From assembly GCA_037127915.1 (NCBI GenBank), contig JBAXXL010000009.1, positions 43,695 to 107,694 of the forward strand: a stretch of 64,000 nucleotides of DNA. The letters are read 5' to 3'. Position numbers and translations under genes: made by a program. This DNA comes from JBAXXL01 sp037127915. Lineage in GTDB: Bacteria > Bacteroidota > Ignavibacteria > Kapaibacteriales > UBA2268. The notes under the pieces are model-generated. The model saw only the letters and a list, made by a program, of their open reading frames with translations. It searched no databases and was not told the DNA's origin. How positions within the stretch are numbered: position 1 is the first letter of the stretch; each line of letters starts with the position of its first letter. Below are positions 26,270 to 36,033 of the stretch, piece by piece.

Positions 26270-27604
26270 TTATTTAGATTTTCTTTTTATCCAACTCGTA
26301 ACGTCGGTAATGAATTCTAAATCGACAAATCCCTGTTTTTCATATTCTGCTGGGGTACTCATACCTTTGCCATCCATAAATAGATGATTTAGGTTGGGGT
26401 AAAGCTTAAATTCAGCATTTTTTTGGCCTTTGAGGACTTCATTCCATACTTGGAAATCTTTAATTGTTATCTGATAATCTCGCGCACCCTGAAGTATGTA
26501 CAAAGGTTTATTAATCGCTTTTGCACCTTTATAATAATCATAGCTTTTCAGATCCATCCAATAATAAGGAAAAGTATTGAATAAAACTGAGTCCTTAGGA
26601 GAATTGATTGTCAATTTATTTGAATATGTATAACTTACTTGCTTGTTCACAGCTACTAATTGTGCTTGTTCATTACTATCGATTCCACCGTCAGAAGCGA
26701 AAATGTATTCGTATTGTTCAGGGATAATCTCTCCAAAACTTCTTAATGATCCAGCCATGGAGATATAACCCGCCGCATTTGGTGTTTTTTCAGCGATTCT
26801 CGGTATCAGCATTCCGCCTAAGCTATGTGCTATATAAAAAATACTTTTAGTATCAATTTTAGGTGTTTTACTTAAAAGTTTTAATGCGTCAACCGCATCG
26901 AAAATCGTTTCTTCATTTACGGTTATCAAACTGTCATAAGCAATCTTTGCACCATATTGGTTAGTACGTTTATTATAGCGAATAACCGCTATACCGTTTG
27001 TTGCTAAACCGTGAGCTATATCGCGGAAGACTTTATTTGGACCTAAGGTTTCATCCATATCGTTTGGTCCGGAGCCATGAACTAAAATAACAGCAGGAAA
27101 AGGACCTTTGCCATTGGGCATAGTAAGTTTGCCATCCAAGATATAGTCTTCTGTACCAAATTTGATATCGGTTTCAGTAAATTTCGATTTATCTGAATAA
27201 GTAGGTTCGTTAAAAGTGTAATCTTGTTTATGTTCAGAAACAAAAAATCCGCTGATTAAATCAGAACCTTCTGAGAAATAGATTTTGGCATCTAATCCGA
27301 TTTTTTCAAGTTCCAATTCTTTTATTACTTCAATAATCTTTCCTTGCGGAGTGACTTTTGATGGATTTATTTTATTTATTTTGCCGGCTTGCATTTTAAT
27401 CATACCCCAAACATTTCCCAATTGCTCTGTGGGCATTTTTTTATTGAATTCACTATCACATAATGCCGAAGCTTCAGTGAACTTTGACTCTTCAAGCAAT
27501 TGAATAAATTTATCTGCTATATTAGCATACTTGGTTAAGTCTTCGGCTTTAGCTATAGATACCATAAATATGCTGATAAGAATCAATACCAATAACTTTT
27601 TCAT
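26270..27604 (-). CDS. Exported alpha/beta hydrolase with N-terminal DUF3887
   Basis: 444 residues with a signal peptide (ends AKAED). Residues about 25-120 resemble the DUF3887 domain, followed by an alpha/beta-hydrolase core with the oxyanion HGSGP segment at 176-180 and nucleophile Ser261 (AHSLGG), then a late DLNHLFMDG-type histidine region. The family usually hydrolyses esters or peptides; the substrate is unknown. It ends just before the PhoB-like regulator gene. Confidence 0.85.
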   Translation of the reverse strand: MKKLLVLILISIFMVSIAKAEDLTKYANIADKFIQLLEESKFTEASALCDSEFNKKMPTEQLGNVWGMIKMQAGKINKINPSKVTPQGKIIEVIKELELEKIGLDAKIYFSEGSDLISGFFVSEHKQDYTFNEPTYSDKSKFTETDIKFGTEDYILDGKLTMPNGKGPFPAVILVHGSGPNDMDETLGPNKVFRDIAHGLATNGIAVIRYNKRTNQYGAKIAYDSLITVNEETIFDAVDALKLLSKTPKIDTKSIFYIAHSLGGMLIPRIAEKTPNAAGYISMAGSLRSFGEIIPEQYEYIFASDGGIDSNEQAQLVAVNKQVSYTYSNKLTINSPKDSVLFNTFPYYWMDLKSYDYYKGAKAINKPLYILQGARDYQITIKDFQVWNEVLKGQKNAEFKLYPNLNHLFMDGKGMSTPAEYEKQGFVDLEFITDVTSWIKRKSK

Positions 27605-27615
27605 TATAAAATTTC

Positions 27616-28617
27616 CTAAAATTGAACGAAACCTATTTTTTTATATACTTTGCTTAGTGTTTTTCTTGCTCGGTGTCGTGCTTTTTCAGCACCTTCATTC
27701 AAGACCTTTTCCAAATATTTTTTATCTGCTCGGATGGCATTATACTTTTCTCTAATTGGTCTAATGTAATCGGCTACAGCGTTAGCAACTGCCATTTTGA
27801 AATCTCCGTAACCTTTGCCTTTGAATTCTGCTTCTATTTCCTCAAAACTTTTGCCGGTTGTGATATGATATAAACTCATCAAGTTAGATACTCCTGGCTT
27901 GGCGTCGCTTTTCTTGATTTCATTATCAGAATCCGTTACAGCCCGTTTAATTTTATTTATTATAACATTGTCTTCGTCGGTAATAAAAATTGTTGAGTTG
28001 GTATTTTCATCCGATTTCGACATTTTCTTTTCAGGATCTTGAAGACTCATAACCCGCGCGCCAGCTTTTGGTATGAAAGGTTCAGGTAATACAAAAGTTG
28101 GGGAGTACTGATTGTTAAATCGAGCAGCAATATCACGAGTTAATTCGAGATGTTGTTTTTGGTCTTCGCCCACCGGAACCATATCAGCTTGATATACTAA
28201 TATATCTGCTGCTTGCAAAACCGGATATGTAAAAAGTCCTGTGTTAATATTTTCGCTGTGTTTTTGTGATTTATCTTTAAATTGCGTCATCAATGATAAG
28301 CGCGATAGAGGAGTATAACAATTCAATACCCAAGCTAATTGAGAATGTTCCGGCACGTGAGATTGTATAAACAACGCTGATTTTTCGGGGTCAATACCGC
28401 AAGCTATCAAAATAGCCGCCATATCGAGTGTTGCTTTGCGCAAATCCCCCGGAATCTGTTTTGTAGTTATCGCGTGCAAATCAACAACTGTGAAATAACA
28501 GTCATACTCTTCTTGCAATGTGACCCAATTGCGTATTGCACCGAACAAATTACCCAAATGCAAACCGCCGGTCGGCTGAATACCACTTAAAATTACTTTT
28601 TTTTGTTCTTCATTCAT
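27616..28617 (-). CDS. trpS: Tryptophanyl-tRNA synthetase
   Basis: 333 residues, the usual bacterial TrpRS length. The HIGH-type motif is HLGN at residues 20-23, and KMSKS is at 198-202. It attaches tryptophan to tRNA-Trp in the cytoplasm. It is 11 bp upstream of the alpha/beta hydrolase gene and 27 bp downstream of aspartokinase, all minus strand. Confidence 0.97.
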   Translation of the reverse strand: MNEEQKKVILSGIQPTGGLHLGNLFGAIRNWVTLQEEYDCYFTVVDLHAITTKQIPGDLRKATLDMAAILIACGIDPEKSALFIQSHVPEHSQLAWVLNCYTPLSRLSLMTQFKDKSQKHSENINTGLFTYPVLQAADILVYQADMVPVGEDQKQHLELTRDIAARFNNQYSPTFVLPEPFIPKAGARVMSLQDPEKKMSKSDENTNSTIFITDEDNVIINKIKRAVTDSDNEIKKSDAKPGVSNLMSLYHITTGKSFEEIEAEFKGKGYGDFKMAVANAVADYIRPIREKYNAIRADKKYLEKVLNEGAEKARHRARKTLSKVYKKIGFVQF

Positions 28618-28644
28618 TATATTATTTTCATTATGTATTTAAAA

Positions 28645-30003
28645 TCATTCAAAATTAACATTTTTTAAAATAATTTCGTTATGAAGCAATTCAAGTGTTG
28701 ATAATGAAGATTCGGTTGGAACTAATAATTTGATACTGTTTTTGCTGATATAATGATTAATTACATTGGTATGGTGTTTATCTAATAGAGCGAAAATCTC
28801 TGCAATCAAGCCGTTACCTGACCAAATATAGCAACCAACAATCGTTAAAGCTGTGGCCGAATCAGAAACAATAAGTTCGCCGAATCGTTCAAATTCTTCA
28901 ATCAATTCATTCACAAAAAGATTTTTTTGTAAAGTAATAGATAGACTATTTTTTGTATATGAGAGTGCTTCCATTTCGATGTTATAATTATCAATTAATT
29001 CTATTGCTCTTTTTAAAATTCCACTATTAGTTTTTTGGGGAATTAAGGATATATTAATAAGTGTGTTTTTTACTGCTATGGCAGAAGCAAAACCGGTTTG
29101 TGATAAATTCGTTGTTATAACAGTTCCTCCCGCATCCGGTTCATTGGTGTTTAATACATGAACAGCAATACCTGCTTTCAAGGCGGGTAATATAGTTTTC
29201 GGATGTAACACTTTTGCACCGCTTTCTGCTAATTCGAACGCTTCATCATAGCTTAGCGATTTTATAGTGCGAGCTGTAGGTATTAACCGAGGATCGGTTG
29301 TTTTTATTCCGGTGACATCAGTGTAGATTTTGAGTATATTAGCATTAATACCCATAGCGATTATAGCCGCCGTATGATCGGATCCGCCGCGCCCTATAGT
29401 TGTTGTAAATCCATCGCTATCGGAGCCGATAAAACCACCGCAAACTATATATTTAGTATCCTTTGAAAACAGTTCTGAAATAACATTATCACATAAAGCT
29501 TTGCTTTTATCATAATCAACTTCAGCATTAGTGTACTCTGAATTGGTTTTAATAATCTCACGGCTATCGAGCCAAACTGTATTGCCGATGATGCTATTAT
29601 AATATTCCGCAATGATTTTGGAAGACATCAATTCACCGCATGATAAAATGGAATCCTTAGTTTTGTCGCTGATTTCATTTAATGTTTTTACAGCAGAAAC
29701 TAAATGCAACTGATAGTCCAAAATTTCTTTTAAAAATGGGATGCACTGCACGACACCCATAGAAATAGAGTATTCCGAGTGTAGTTCGAAAATTTCGTTA
29801 GAAAGTTTTATCGCTTTATCGTATCGCTGATTTGTGAGCAAACGGCAAATTTCGGATAATTTATCTGTAACACCGCAAAATGCGGAAACTACGATAACTG
29901 CTCTTGTATCGAGTGCTGAAACAATCTCGGAGGTTTGTTTTATTGCGCTCGGAGTTCCTACCGATGTACCGCCAAATTTTAATACTTCAATTTCGTTTTT
30001 CAT
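28645..30003 (-). CDS. lysC: Aspartate kinase
   Basis: 452 residues when started at the ATG at 30001-30003 (MKNEIEVLKFGGTSVG); the frame runs upstream to 30069 but that part overlaps the ComF-like gene. The kinase signature KFGGTSVG, the GRGGSDHTA loop, and two C-terminal ACT-like domains are present. It makes aspartyl-4-phosphate for Lys, Thr and Met synthesis; the ACT domains suggest feedback control. No homoserine dehydrogenase fusion. Confidence 0.95.
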   Translation of the reverse strand: MKNEIEVLKFGGTSVGTPSAIKQTSEIVSALDTRAVIVVSAFCGVTDKLSEICRLLTNQRYDKAIKLSNEIFELHSEYSISMGVVQCIPFLKEILDYQLHLVSAVKTLNEISDKTKDSILSCGELMSSKIIAEYYNSIIGNTVWLDSREIIKTNSEYTNAEVDYDKSKALCDNVISELFSKDTKYIVCGGFIGSDSDGFTTTIGRGGSDHTAAIIAMGINANILKIYTDVTGIKTTDPRLIPTARTIKSLSYDEAFELAESGAKVLHPKTILPALKAGIAVHVLNTNEPDAGGTVITTNLSQTGFASAIAVKNTLINISLIPQKTNSGILKRAIELIDNYNIEMEALSYTKNSLSITLQKNLFVNELIEEFERFGELIVSDSATALTIVGCYIWSGNGLIAEIFALLDKHHTNVINHYISKNSIKLLVPTESSLSTLELLHNEIILKNVNFE

Positions 30004-30004
30004 A

Positions 30005-30715
30005 TTATGCCAAAACCAATGAAGCCGCACCAACAAATACGGCACCAGCCGATTTTGCCGATTTAGCACAGTTATTAATTGTTGCTCCCGTTGTAATCAC
30101 ATCGTCCACCAAAAGGAGTTTTTGTCGATTTAGAGATTTCATTGAATCAAATTTATCGAGCATATTTGTTGCTCGTTCTGTATGGCTCAATTGAGTTTGC
30201 GTTTGTGTATATTCCGTTCTAAATAAATTTTCAGTAAAAATTGGAACATTAATAACTTCCGAAATACCTTTAGCTATATAATAGGATTGATTGAAACCGC
30301 GTTCTCTTTTCCGGACGTAATGAATTGGTACCGGATGAATTATATCGTAATCCGTATTATCCTCTTTTATGAGTACTTTACCCAATTTTCTTCCTAAAAC
30401 TGTCCCCACGTTTCTAATTCCACCATATTTCATATTGTAAATTAACTCCATAACACTCGAATTTTCTTTCAACGAAATTAGCGAATTTGCTCTATCAATA
30501 AACGTGTTTTCAGAACCAAATGAATCCCAAATTCGTGCAATTATGGCCTTTGAATCAGGGGCGAACGCTATAGAATCTTCACATTTGGAGCATAAATAAG
30601 GATTATCTGCCGAATCGGATTCGATTAACTCGCCACAAACTAAACAGTATCGTGGAGCGGCAAAATCAATTACACCCCGGTATAAATTCCGTAAATATTT
30701 ATTTAACGGGTTCAC
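30005..30715 (-). CDS. ComF-family phosphoribosyltransferase-like protein
   Basis: 236 residues: a zinc finger with CLVC and CSKC, then the ComF region RERGFNQS and the PRPP-binding-type segment VDDVITTGAT. ComF proteins take part in DNA uptake during competence in some bacteria, and the phosphoribosyltransferase fold is retained. It ends one base before the aspartokinase start codon and overlaps the DoxX/MauE gene by 17 bases. Confidence 0.9.
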   Translation of the reverse strand: MNPLNKYLRNLYRGVIDFAAPRYCLVCGELIESDSADNPYLCSKCEDSIAFAPDSKAIIARIWDSFGSENTFIDRANSLISLKENSSVMELIYNMKYGGIRNVGTVLGRKLGKVLIKEDNTDYDIIHPVPIHYVRKRERGFNQSYYIAKGISEVINVPIFTENLFRTEYTQTQTQLSHTERATNMLDKFDSMKSLNRQKLLLVDDVITTGATINNCAKSAKSAGAVFVGAASLVLA

Positions 30716-31184
30716 AATCTTTTAAAGTTGGATTCAATATAGTCAACTTGTTATGAGGAAAAAACATAATAAACACACACATTGCAAGGAAAATAGTATT
30801 TTCGAGTATTTTTTGAAACCCTACGTGCATAGGATTAATGCTTGAACAACCGCAACTAATATCTAAGCCGCGTCCCCAAGCAACGGCAACCATAAATATA
30901 AACCATAGTAACATTAAAGCGATTAATATAGAATTAGCTTTTAACGCTACGCCGAATATCAGCATTAACCCTGTGGTGAGTTCTATCCAAGGCAGGGTTA
31001 ATGCGATTAAATTCAAAGTCCATAAAGGAGTAAAATCGTAATTTGCAATTTCTTTGGCGAATAGTGCAGGGTCAGCAATTTTGCTGATGCCAAAAGTTAT
31101 AAATATATATCCAACAACTATTCTGAAAATCAGAATAGTTGTCGGATTGCCAAAAATCTTACTAAATATATTATTGTTTTGCAT
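30699..31184 (-). CDS. DoxX/MauE-family membrane protein
   Basis: 161 residues with four hydrophobic segments. The second half carries GLDISCGCSS, the Cys pair typical of the MauE-like branch of the DoxX family, which is linked to disulfide or quinone redox chemistry in the membrane. It overlaps the ComF-like gene by 17 bases and lies 12 bp downstream of the VWA protein gene. Confidence 0.82.
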   Translation of the reverse strand: MQNNNIFSKIFGNPTTILIFRIVVGYIFITFGISKIADPALFAKEIANYDFTPLWTLNLIALTLPWIELTTGLMLIFGVALKANSILIALMLLWFIFMVAVAWGRGLDISCGCSSINPMHVGFQKILENTIFLAMCVFIMFFPHNKLTILNPTLKDCEPVK

Positions 31185-31196
31185 TTTAATCTAATT

Positions 31197-34100
31197 TTAT
31201 TTTACAATTTGTAAAGGTAAAGCTTTAGTAAATCTTCCGCTTTGGAACTTTAATATATACGAACCGGATGGTAGATCTGTTGCAGGGAATTTCATTTCAT
31301 AGTTTCCTGCTTTCAAATTTTCACCGAACAAAGTTTTTACTTTCTTGCCAAGCATATTATAAATATCAATTTGTGTAAAGGAATTCAATGCTATACTAAA
31401 GTTCAAATTAAATTCATTATCCACAGGATTAGGAGCTGGTTGTGCAATGCTATTGTTAAAAACAGAAATACTAACTCTGCGAATTTCGTCCATACATATC
31501 TTATCAATTTTTACAAGTTTAACATTAAAGTCTTTGGCTGTACATGGGTATCGAACCTCGTAAAATATATTTGTTTTTATTGAATCATCAAGCATTCCGG
31601 TATATTTAAATGTGAATAATTCATTTTTGAAAGGAACAACTAAATTTCCTTTTCCTTTCACTAATATATCGCCTTTGGCAGTTAATGAAATAGGCGACCA
31701 AGTAATAGCAGGATTGGATGATTTAAAAGTATTAGGATTTATATACAAGGCATTATTCGAAACTCTAATGACGAATTCCAAACTGTCAACGAAACCTTTT
31801 TCTAATGCCGGTATGTCGGCAATGAAAGGTAAAATCTGAGTTTCAGTTGGTAGTAAGTTGCTTATAGTTGGTGTGGTTGTAGGTATAATCTCACGACCTT
31901 CACCAGCAAGCGGAATATCGAAACTTATATCATTTGAAGCAGGAATTACAATATTTGCGGAATATTTTCGCGGCTCTTTCGGTGTAAATTCTACAGGAAG
32001 TTTTATAGTTTGGCCACCGCCAATAGTAATCTGCGCTGATTTATTAGTCAGTTCAAAAGCACTTGGATCGGTTCCTTGAATATTACTTTGGTTAAGATAA
32101 ATATCTGCATCTGTTGATTCGGAAGTGTTAGTTATTGTGATAAATTTCATATTCGTATTGCACAATAGGGTTGGACCGAAAACAGGTGCGCTGTATTCAA
32201 ACTTAAGTGCGTCACAAATTATTGGAATTGTTGTTATTTTCCAAGTATCTGCAAATAAACCATCATAATCATCGGCTTCTACAACAACATCAGTTTTATG
32301 AGTCATACCTGATTTTGGAGTATAGTTGATTAAAAAGCGTTTGGTTTCACCTTTTTGTAAGATAACATTATTTATTGTTCCTAATTGGAAAACAAATTCA
32401 TTACTATTTGAAAGTGAAATTGAATTAACAGATAATTGAGACGAAGTACTAGGATTAAATAATTCAATATATGCTATTCCAGTTGAATCAATTTTAACAT
32501 CCGAAGCGCAAGCTTTGTCAGTAACCATCATAGGCAAGTATGCTTCACCTTCCATTAATGATATGGTGGTATCAGCCTCGGTGGTGATGATTTTTAGATT
32601 TGTTGAATAGGATTGATCACTTTTAGGGACAAATGTAATCGGTATCATTGCAGAATCTTTGCCGGCAATATCAAATGGAATTTGAATAGCGGGCATTTGG
32701 AAAGTGCTTTGCATATTTACATCGGTGTACTGGATCTCGGTAACTGTTTTTACCGTATTACCAATATTTTTAATTTTTAAATCTTGTGTAGGGTAATTAA
32801 AGTTTAACCGTTCCTTACCAAAATTGAGCGAATTGGATGTTATTGTTCCGGTTAAACCGTACCCAACTAACACTGTATTTATTATATCGCAACCGGCATC
32901 GATATTATAATTAATAAAAGCTTCACGTTCTCCGAGTGCCGATGGAGTAAATTTAATAGTAAATTCGACTTCTGAGAAAGGATTAACGGTGATTTGGACG
33001 TTTGGATCCGGGGAAATTAGCTGAAAATCGCGCCAATGTTGTTTATGGTTAACGTCAGAGTCAATGATAGGTCTAATTTTAACCGGTATAACCATAGGGT
33101 TATAAAACGTGGTTGCAATAACTTTTGTCGTTGGCTCACCCACCAGCATAGAAGCGAAGCGTATTGTATCAATTGCATCAGAGTGGCACAAGCCTTTGCC
33201 GTATAAATCAACAAAAACAGAGGTTCCACAATTGCCAATAAGTTCTAATGTAGCTTTGCAAAGACCTTTTTTTACAGGATTGAAAATCACACCGAAAGCA
33301 ACTGTGTCGCCCATATTAATTGGTTGATTTAGATATGTTTTGTCAATATCGAAACTTGTTGGATCAGGACCGGTAAGATTATAACCAACTACCATTGCGG
33401 GTAGTTTAATATTGTTTGTAAGCAATGAGTCTAAAATCACAGGTTTAGCATCGTTGATGAAAGCAGAACCTAAGTCAATATAAGAAGAGTCATTGTGAAA
33501 GCCAATCGAATCGGACCCCATGAAATTATATAGAATTTTTAATTGAGGTACAACTATTTCAAATTCGCCGGTAGTGTTTTCATTTCTTGCATCCACAGAT
33601 TGCTTAGAAATCCAATAATCATCACCACCATTTGAAGTAAGATCAAATCCCCCAACATTAGTAGAGCCCGAGAATTTATTCGTTTCGAAAATTGTTCCTG
33701 TAGGAAAGGATTTCTTACGTGATGAAAAACCAGTATTCGGTATAGGGAAACCATTATAAATGTCAAGCAATTCCAAGGAAGAGTTGAATTCACATGAAAA
33801 TGGCTGCCAATTTAATGCTTTGTTCAAGTATCTACCTAAATCCGAATTAAAATAACTCCCTTTATATGATCCTTGAACTATGATTCTAGGTTCGGTAACT
33901 CCATCAAAAAGATATTTTATAGATATTCCCCGAGATTCAAAATATTCAGCACCGTCATAAGGTATAACAAAAGAACACTTTATAAAGTCACCAAATGAAG
34001 AATATTTCGCTAGAAAAACATGTGGTGTATATATTCTCGTTAATCCATAAGATTGACCTTCAAATTGAACTTCGTGATAAGTTTCACCTGTAAGATAAAC

Positions 34101-35873
34101 ATTACCAACGGGATCGATACAAGTTCCAGAAGCGACATCTTGATTTTTGCTACCAGAAGAACGAATCCATCGCATTTTCCCATCAGCATCGTATTTTGCG
34201 ACGAACATATCCTGTCCGCCTTTAGGCAGAAATTTATTGCCATCTATATTTGTTGTGTCGTCATAATTACCACTCACAACACAAAATAGCTCATTGTCCT
34301 GCGCATCGATTGAAGTGACGCTCTCGTTTGCAATACCACCGTCAGAAACTGCCCATTTATAAGTTTGGTTGTAGGTAACAACACCTCTGATTTTATATTT
34401 TGCATTTGCTGTAGGCGGTTTCCATTTGAATGAGCTTCCTTGAACACCATCGGCTAATTTGAACCATTGATATCCTCCATCGGTAGTGTAATAGAATTTG
34501 ACCGCTTCAATAGAATCGATACCTGTCCATTGAATATTAACTGAATCGCAACTAGATAATAAATCACCTTCTTTCGGATTTGTTATTATTATCTGTTTAT
34601 TACCGCCAACAAGAGGTATTTCAAGTGGGCATGGCTTTGATTCTAAATACAATACTGAGAATCTTGGTTGCTGAGGGGAACCTTGAGTAAACCTTACCTT
34701 GAGCGTTCGGGTTTCTCCGGCTTTAATTGTAATTGGGACATCGGGTTTAATAAATGTATTGTTGCCATAATCTAAAATCTGAAAATATGTCGAAGGCATA
34801 AGTAGAAAGTCGGTAATAGTCACATCCAAATTTGGCTGAAGTGTTATATCACGATCTTCTGAAATTCCCGGTGAAGGATTACCGAAGTCATAAACCTGCT
34901 TGTCGGTTTGGATTCTAAAAATACTCCACGCAGGGGCTTTATATTGGTATTTTATAGGTTGACCTGGAATGCGTTTAAAAGTCACATCTAAATTTCTAAA
35001 TAATTCCACTGGGTCACAACTTAAAGTACTTTTCCAAGTTACCAGACAAACCGGTTTTGAACGAGTAGAATAACCAATTTGACTTAATACATCGTCCAAA
35101 CGTGATGCCGAGGAAACAAATTCGTAGGTTCCACCAGACATTGCGGCTATAGCCGATAAATCTTCGTTTTTATTAGTGTCCAAAAAAGTTATTGTGAAAC
35201 AGTTAATATTGTTTGTACGGAGCCCATCAATGATATCCATGGTTCTAAAGGGACCACGAAGCTCGGTATGTCTGCCGTCGGTAAGGAAAATTATAACTCT
35301 ACGTTTATCAATAGATCTCTGTTTCATTAAGGGAATACCACCGTCCGGTTCTTGCAAAAAAGCATAGTTGAAATCGGTCGGTGCTGTTACGACGCTAATT
35401 TTTGCTAAGGAGTCCTTCAAAGCTTGTTTATCATTAGTAAAATCGCATCTTAATTTTGGAGAAGCGTTAAAATTTGCTATTGCTATGCTGGATTGACTGT
35501 CCATCGGCAAATTGTCGATGAAATACTTGGCTCCCATAATAATCCAATCCATTTTTCGCTGTCCGTCTATAACGTCGTCCATCGATGCACTGTTGTCTAT
35601 CATTAATAGATATTCAACGGGAGCATCATAAACACAATCAACAGTCACGTCCGAAGTAGGAATAGTTTTTCCATTTTCCTTAATAATAAAATCGCTGTTA
35701 ACAATATTATCGAAGTAGGCACCACTGGCTTGTACTGCAGTGAACGAAGAGCTAACAATTGGAAATTTGCTAACATCAGGTTGGCTCATTCCAAAATATA
35801 TTGATTCTGAGAATAGATTACTTGTTTGTATTAATAGTCCAAATATCATTAAATATAATATTTTACTTTTCAT
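31197..35873 (-). CDS. Giant secreted VWA protein with Hydin-type Ig domains and T9SS sorting domain
   Basis: 1558 residues. After a signal peptide, a von Willebrand A domain spans about 85-270 with the MIDAS residues Asp93-x-Ser95-x-Ser97 (MIDNSASMDD). A beta-propeller-like segment (VAKYDADGKMRWIRS) follows, then several Ig-like 'choice-of-anchor D' (ASPM/SPD-2/Hydin) modules, and finally a type IX sorting domain (IYNMLGKKVKTLF; LPSGSYILKFQSG). It is probably a surface adhesin or protein-binding scaffold that needs a divalent metal at the MIDAS. It runs divergently from the phosphohexomutase gene. Confidence 0.92.
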   Translation of the reverse strand: MKSKILYLMIFGLLIQTSNLFSESIYFGMSQPDVSKFPIVSSSFTAVQASGAYFDNIVNSDFIIKENGKTIPTSDVTVDCVYDAPVEYLLMIDNSASMDDVIDGQRKMDWIIMGAKYFIDNLPMDSQSSIAIANFNASPKLRCDFTNDKQALKDSLAKISVVTAPTDFNYAFLQEPDGGIPLMKQRSIDKRRVIIFLTDGRHTELRGPFRTMDIIDGLRTNNINCFTITFLDTNKNEDLSAIAAMSGGTYEFVSSASRLDDVLSQIGYSTRSKPVCLVTWKSTLSCDPVELFRNLDVTFKRIPGQPIKYQYKAPAWSIFRIQTDKQVYDFGNPSPGISEDRDITLQPNLDVTITDFLLMPSTYFQILDYGNNTFIKPDVPITIKAGETRTLKVRFTQGSPQQPRFSVLYLESKPCPLEIPLVGGNKQIIITNPKEGDLLSSCDSVNIQWTGIDSIEAVKFYYTTDGGYQWFKLADGVQGSSFKWKPPTANAKYKIRGVVTYNQTYKWAVSDGGIANESVTSIDAQDNELFCVVSGNYDDTTNIDGNKFLPKGGQDMFVAKYDADGKMRWIRSSGSKNQDVASGTCIDPVGNVYLTGETYHEVQFEGQSYGLTRIYTPHVFLAKYSSFGDFIKCSFVIPYDGAEYFESRGISIKYLFDGVTEPRIIVQGSYKGSYFNSDLGRYLNKALNWQPFSCEFNSSLELLDIYNGFPIPNTGFSSRKKSFPTGTIFETNKFSGSTNVGGFDLTSNGGDDYWISKQSVDARNENTTGEFEIVVPQLKILYNFMGSDSIGFHNDSSYIDLGSAFINDAKPVILDSLLTNNIKLPAMVVGYNLTGPDPTSFDIDKTYLNQPINMGDTVAFGVIFNPVKKGLCKATLELIGNCGTSVFVDLYGKGLCHSDAIDTIRFASMLVGEPTTKVIATTFYNPMVIPVKIRPIIDSDVNHKQHWRDFQLISPDPNVQITVNPFSEVEFTIKFTPSALGEREAFINYNIDAGCDIINTVLVGYGLTGTITSNSLNFGKERLNFNYPTQDLKIKNIGNTVKTVTEIQYTDVNMQSTFQMPAIQIPFDIAGKDSAMIPITFVPKSDQSYSTNLKIITTEADTTISLMEGEAYLPMMVTDKACASDVKIDSTGIAYIELFNPSTSSQLSVNSISLSNSNEFVFQLGTINNVILQKGETKRFLINYTPKSGMTHKTDVVVEADDYDGLFADTWKITTIPIICDALKFEYSAPVFGPTLLCNTNMKFITITNTSESTDADIYLNQSNIQGTDPSAFELTNKSAQITIGGGQTIKLPVEFTPKEPRKYSANIVIPASNDISFDIPLAGEGREIIPTTTPTISNLLPTETQILPFIADIPALEKGFVDSLEFVIRVSNNALYINPNTFKSSNPAITWSPISLTAKGDILVKGKGNLVVPFKNELFTFKYTGMLDDSIKTNIFYEVRYPCTAKDFNVKLVKIDKICMDEIRRVSISVFNNSIAQPAPNPVDNEFNLNFSIALNSFTQIDIYNMLGKKVKTLFGENLKAGNYEMKFPATDLPSGSYILKFQSGRFTKALPLQIVK

Positions 35874-35961
35874 ATATCTTTACTCCAAAATTCATTTTTA
35901 CAAAGTTTAAAACAAAATTTGCATTTTTACACATTTTTTCATATTAAATTTATAAAAAATA

Positions 35962-35992
35962 TTGGAATTATGCAAAAAATATTTTAAATTTG
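35962..35992 (+). promoter_or_regulatory. Bacteroidetes-type promoter upstream of the phosphohexomutase
   Basis: A TTG (35962-35964) is followed after 20 bases by TAAATTTG (35985-35992), close to the -33 TTG / -7 TAnnTTTG consensus of Bacteroidetes sigma factors. It lies about 40 bp before the start codon. The same TTAAATTTGTGA box occurs at 60989-61000 before the DUF2723 gene, which supports its significance. Confidence 0.55.
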
Positions 35993-36033
35993 TGAAATTT
36001 AAATTGAATATTTTAAAAATAGTAAAACAAAGT

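Noticed and set aside
30004..30069. N-terminal extension of aspartokinase
   Set aside because: It overlaps the ComF-like gene in another frame and lacks similarity; the ATG at 30001-30003 directly precedes the KFGGTSVG motif.
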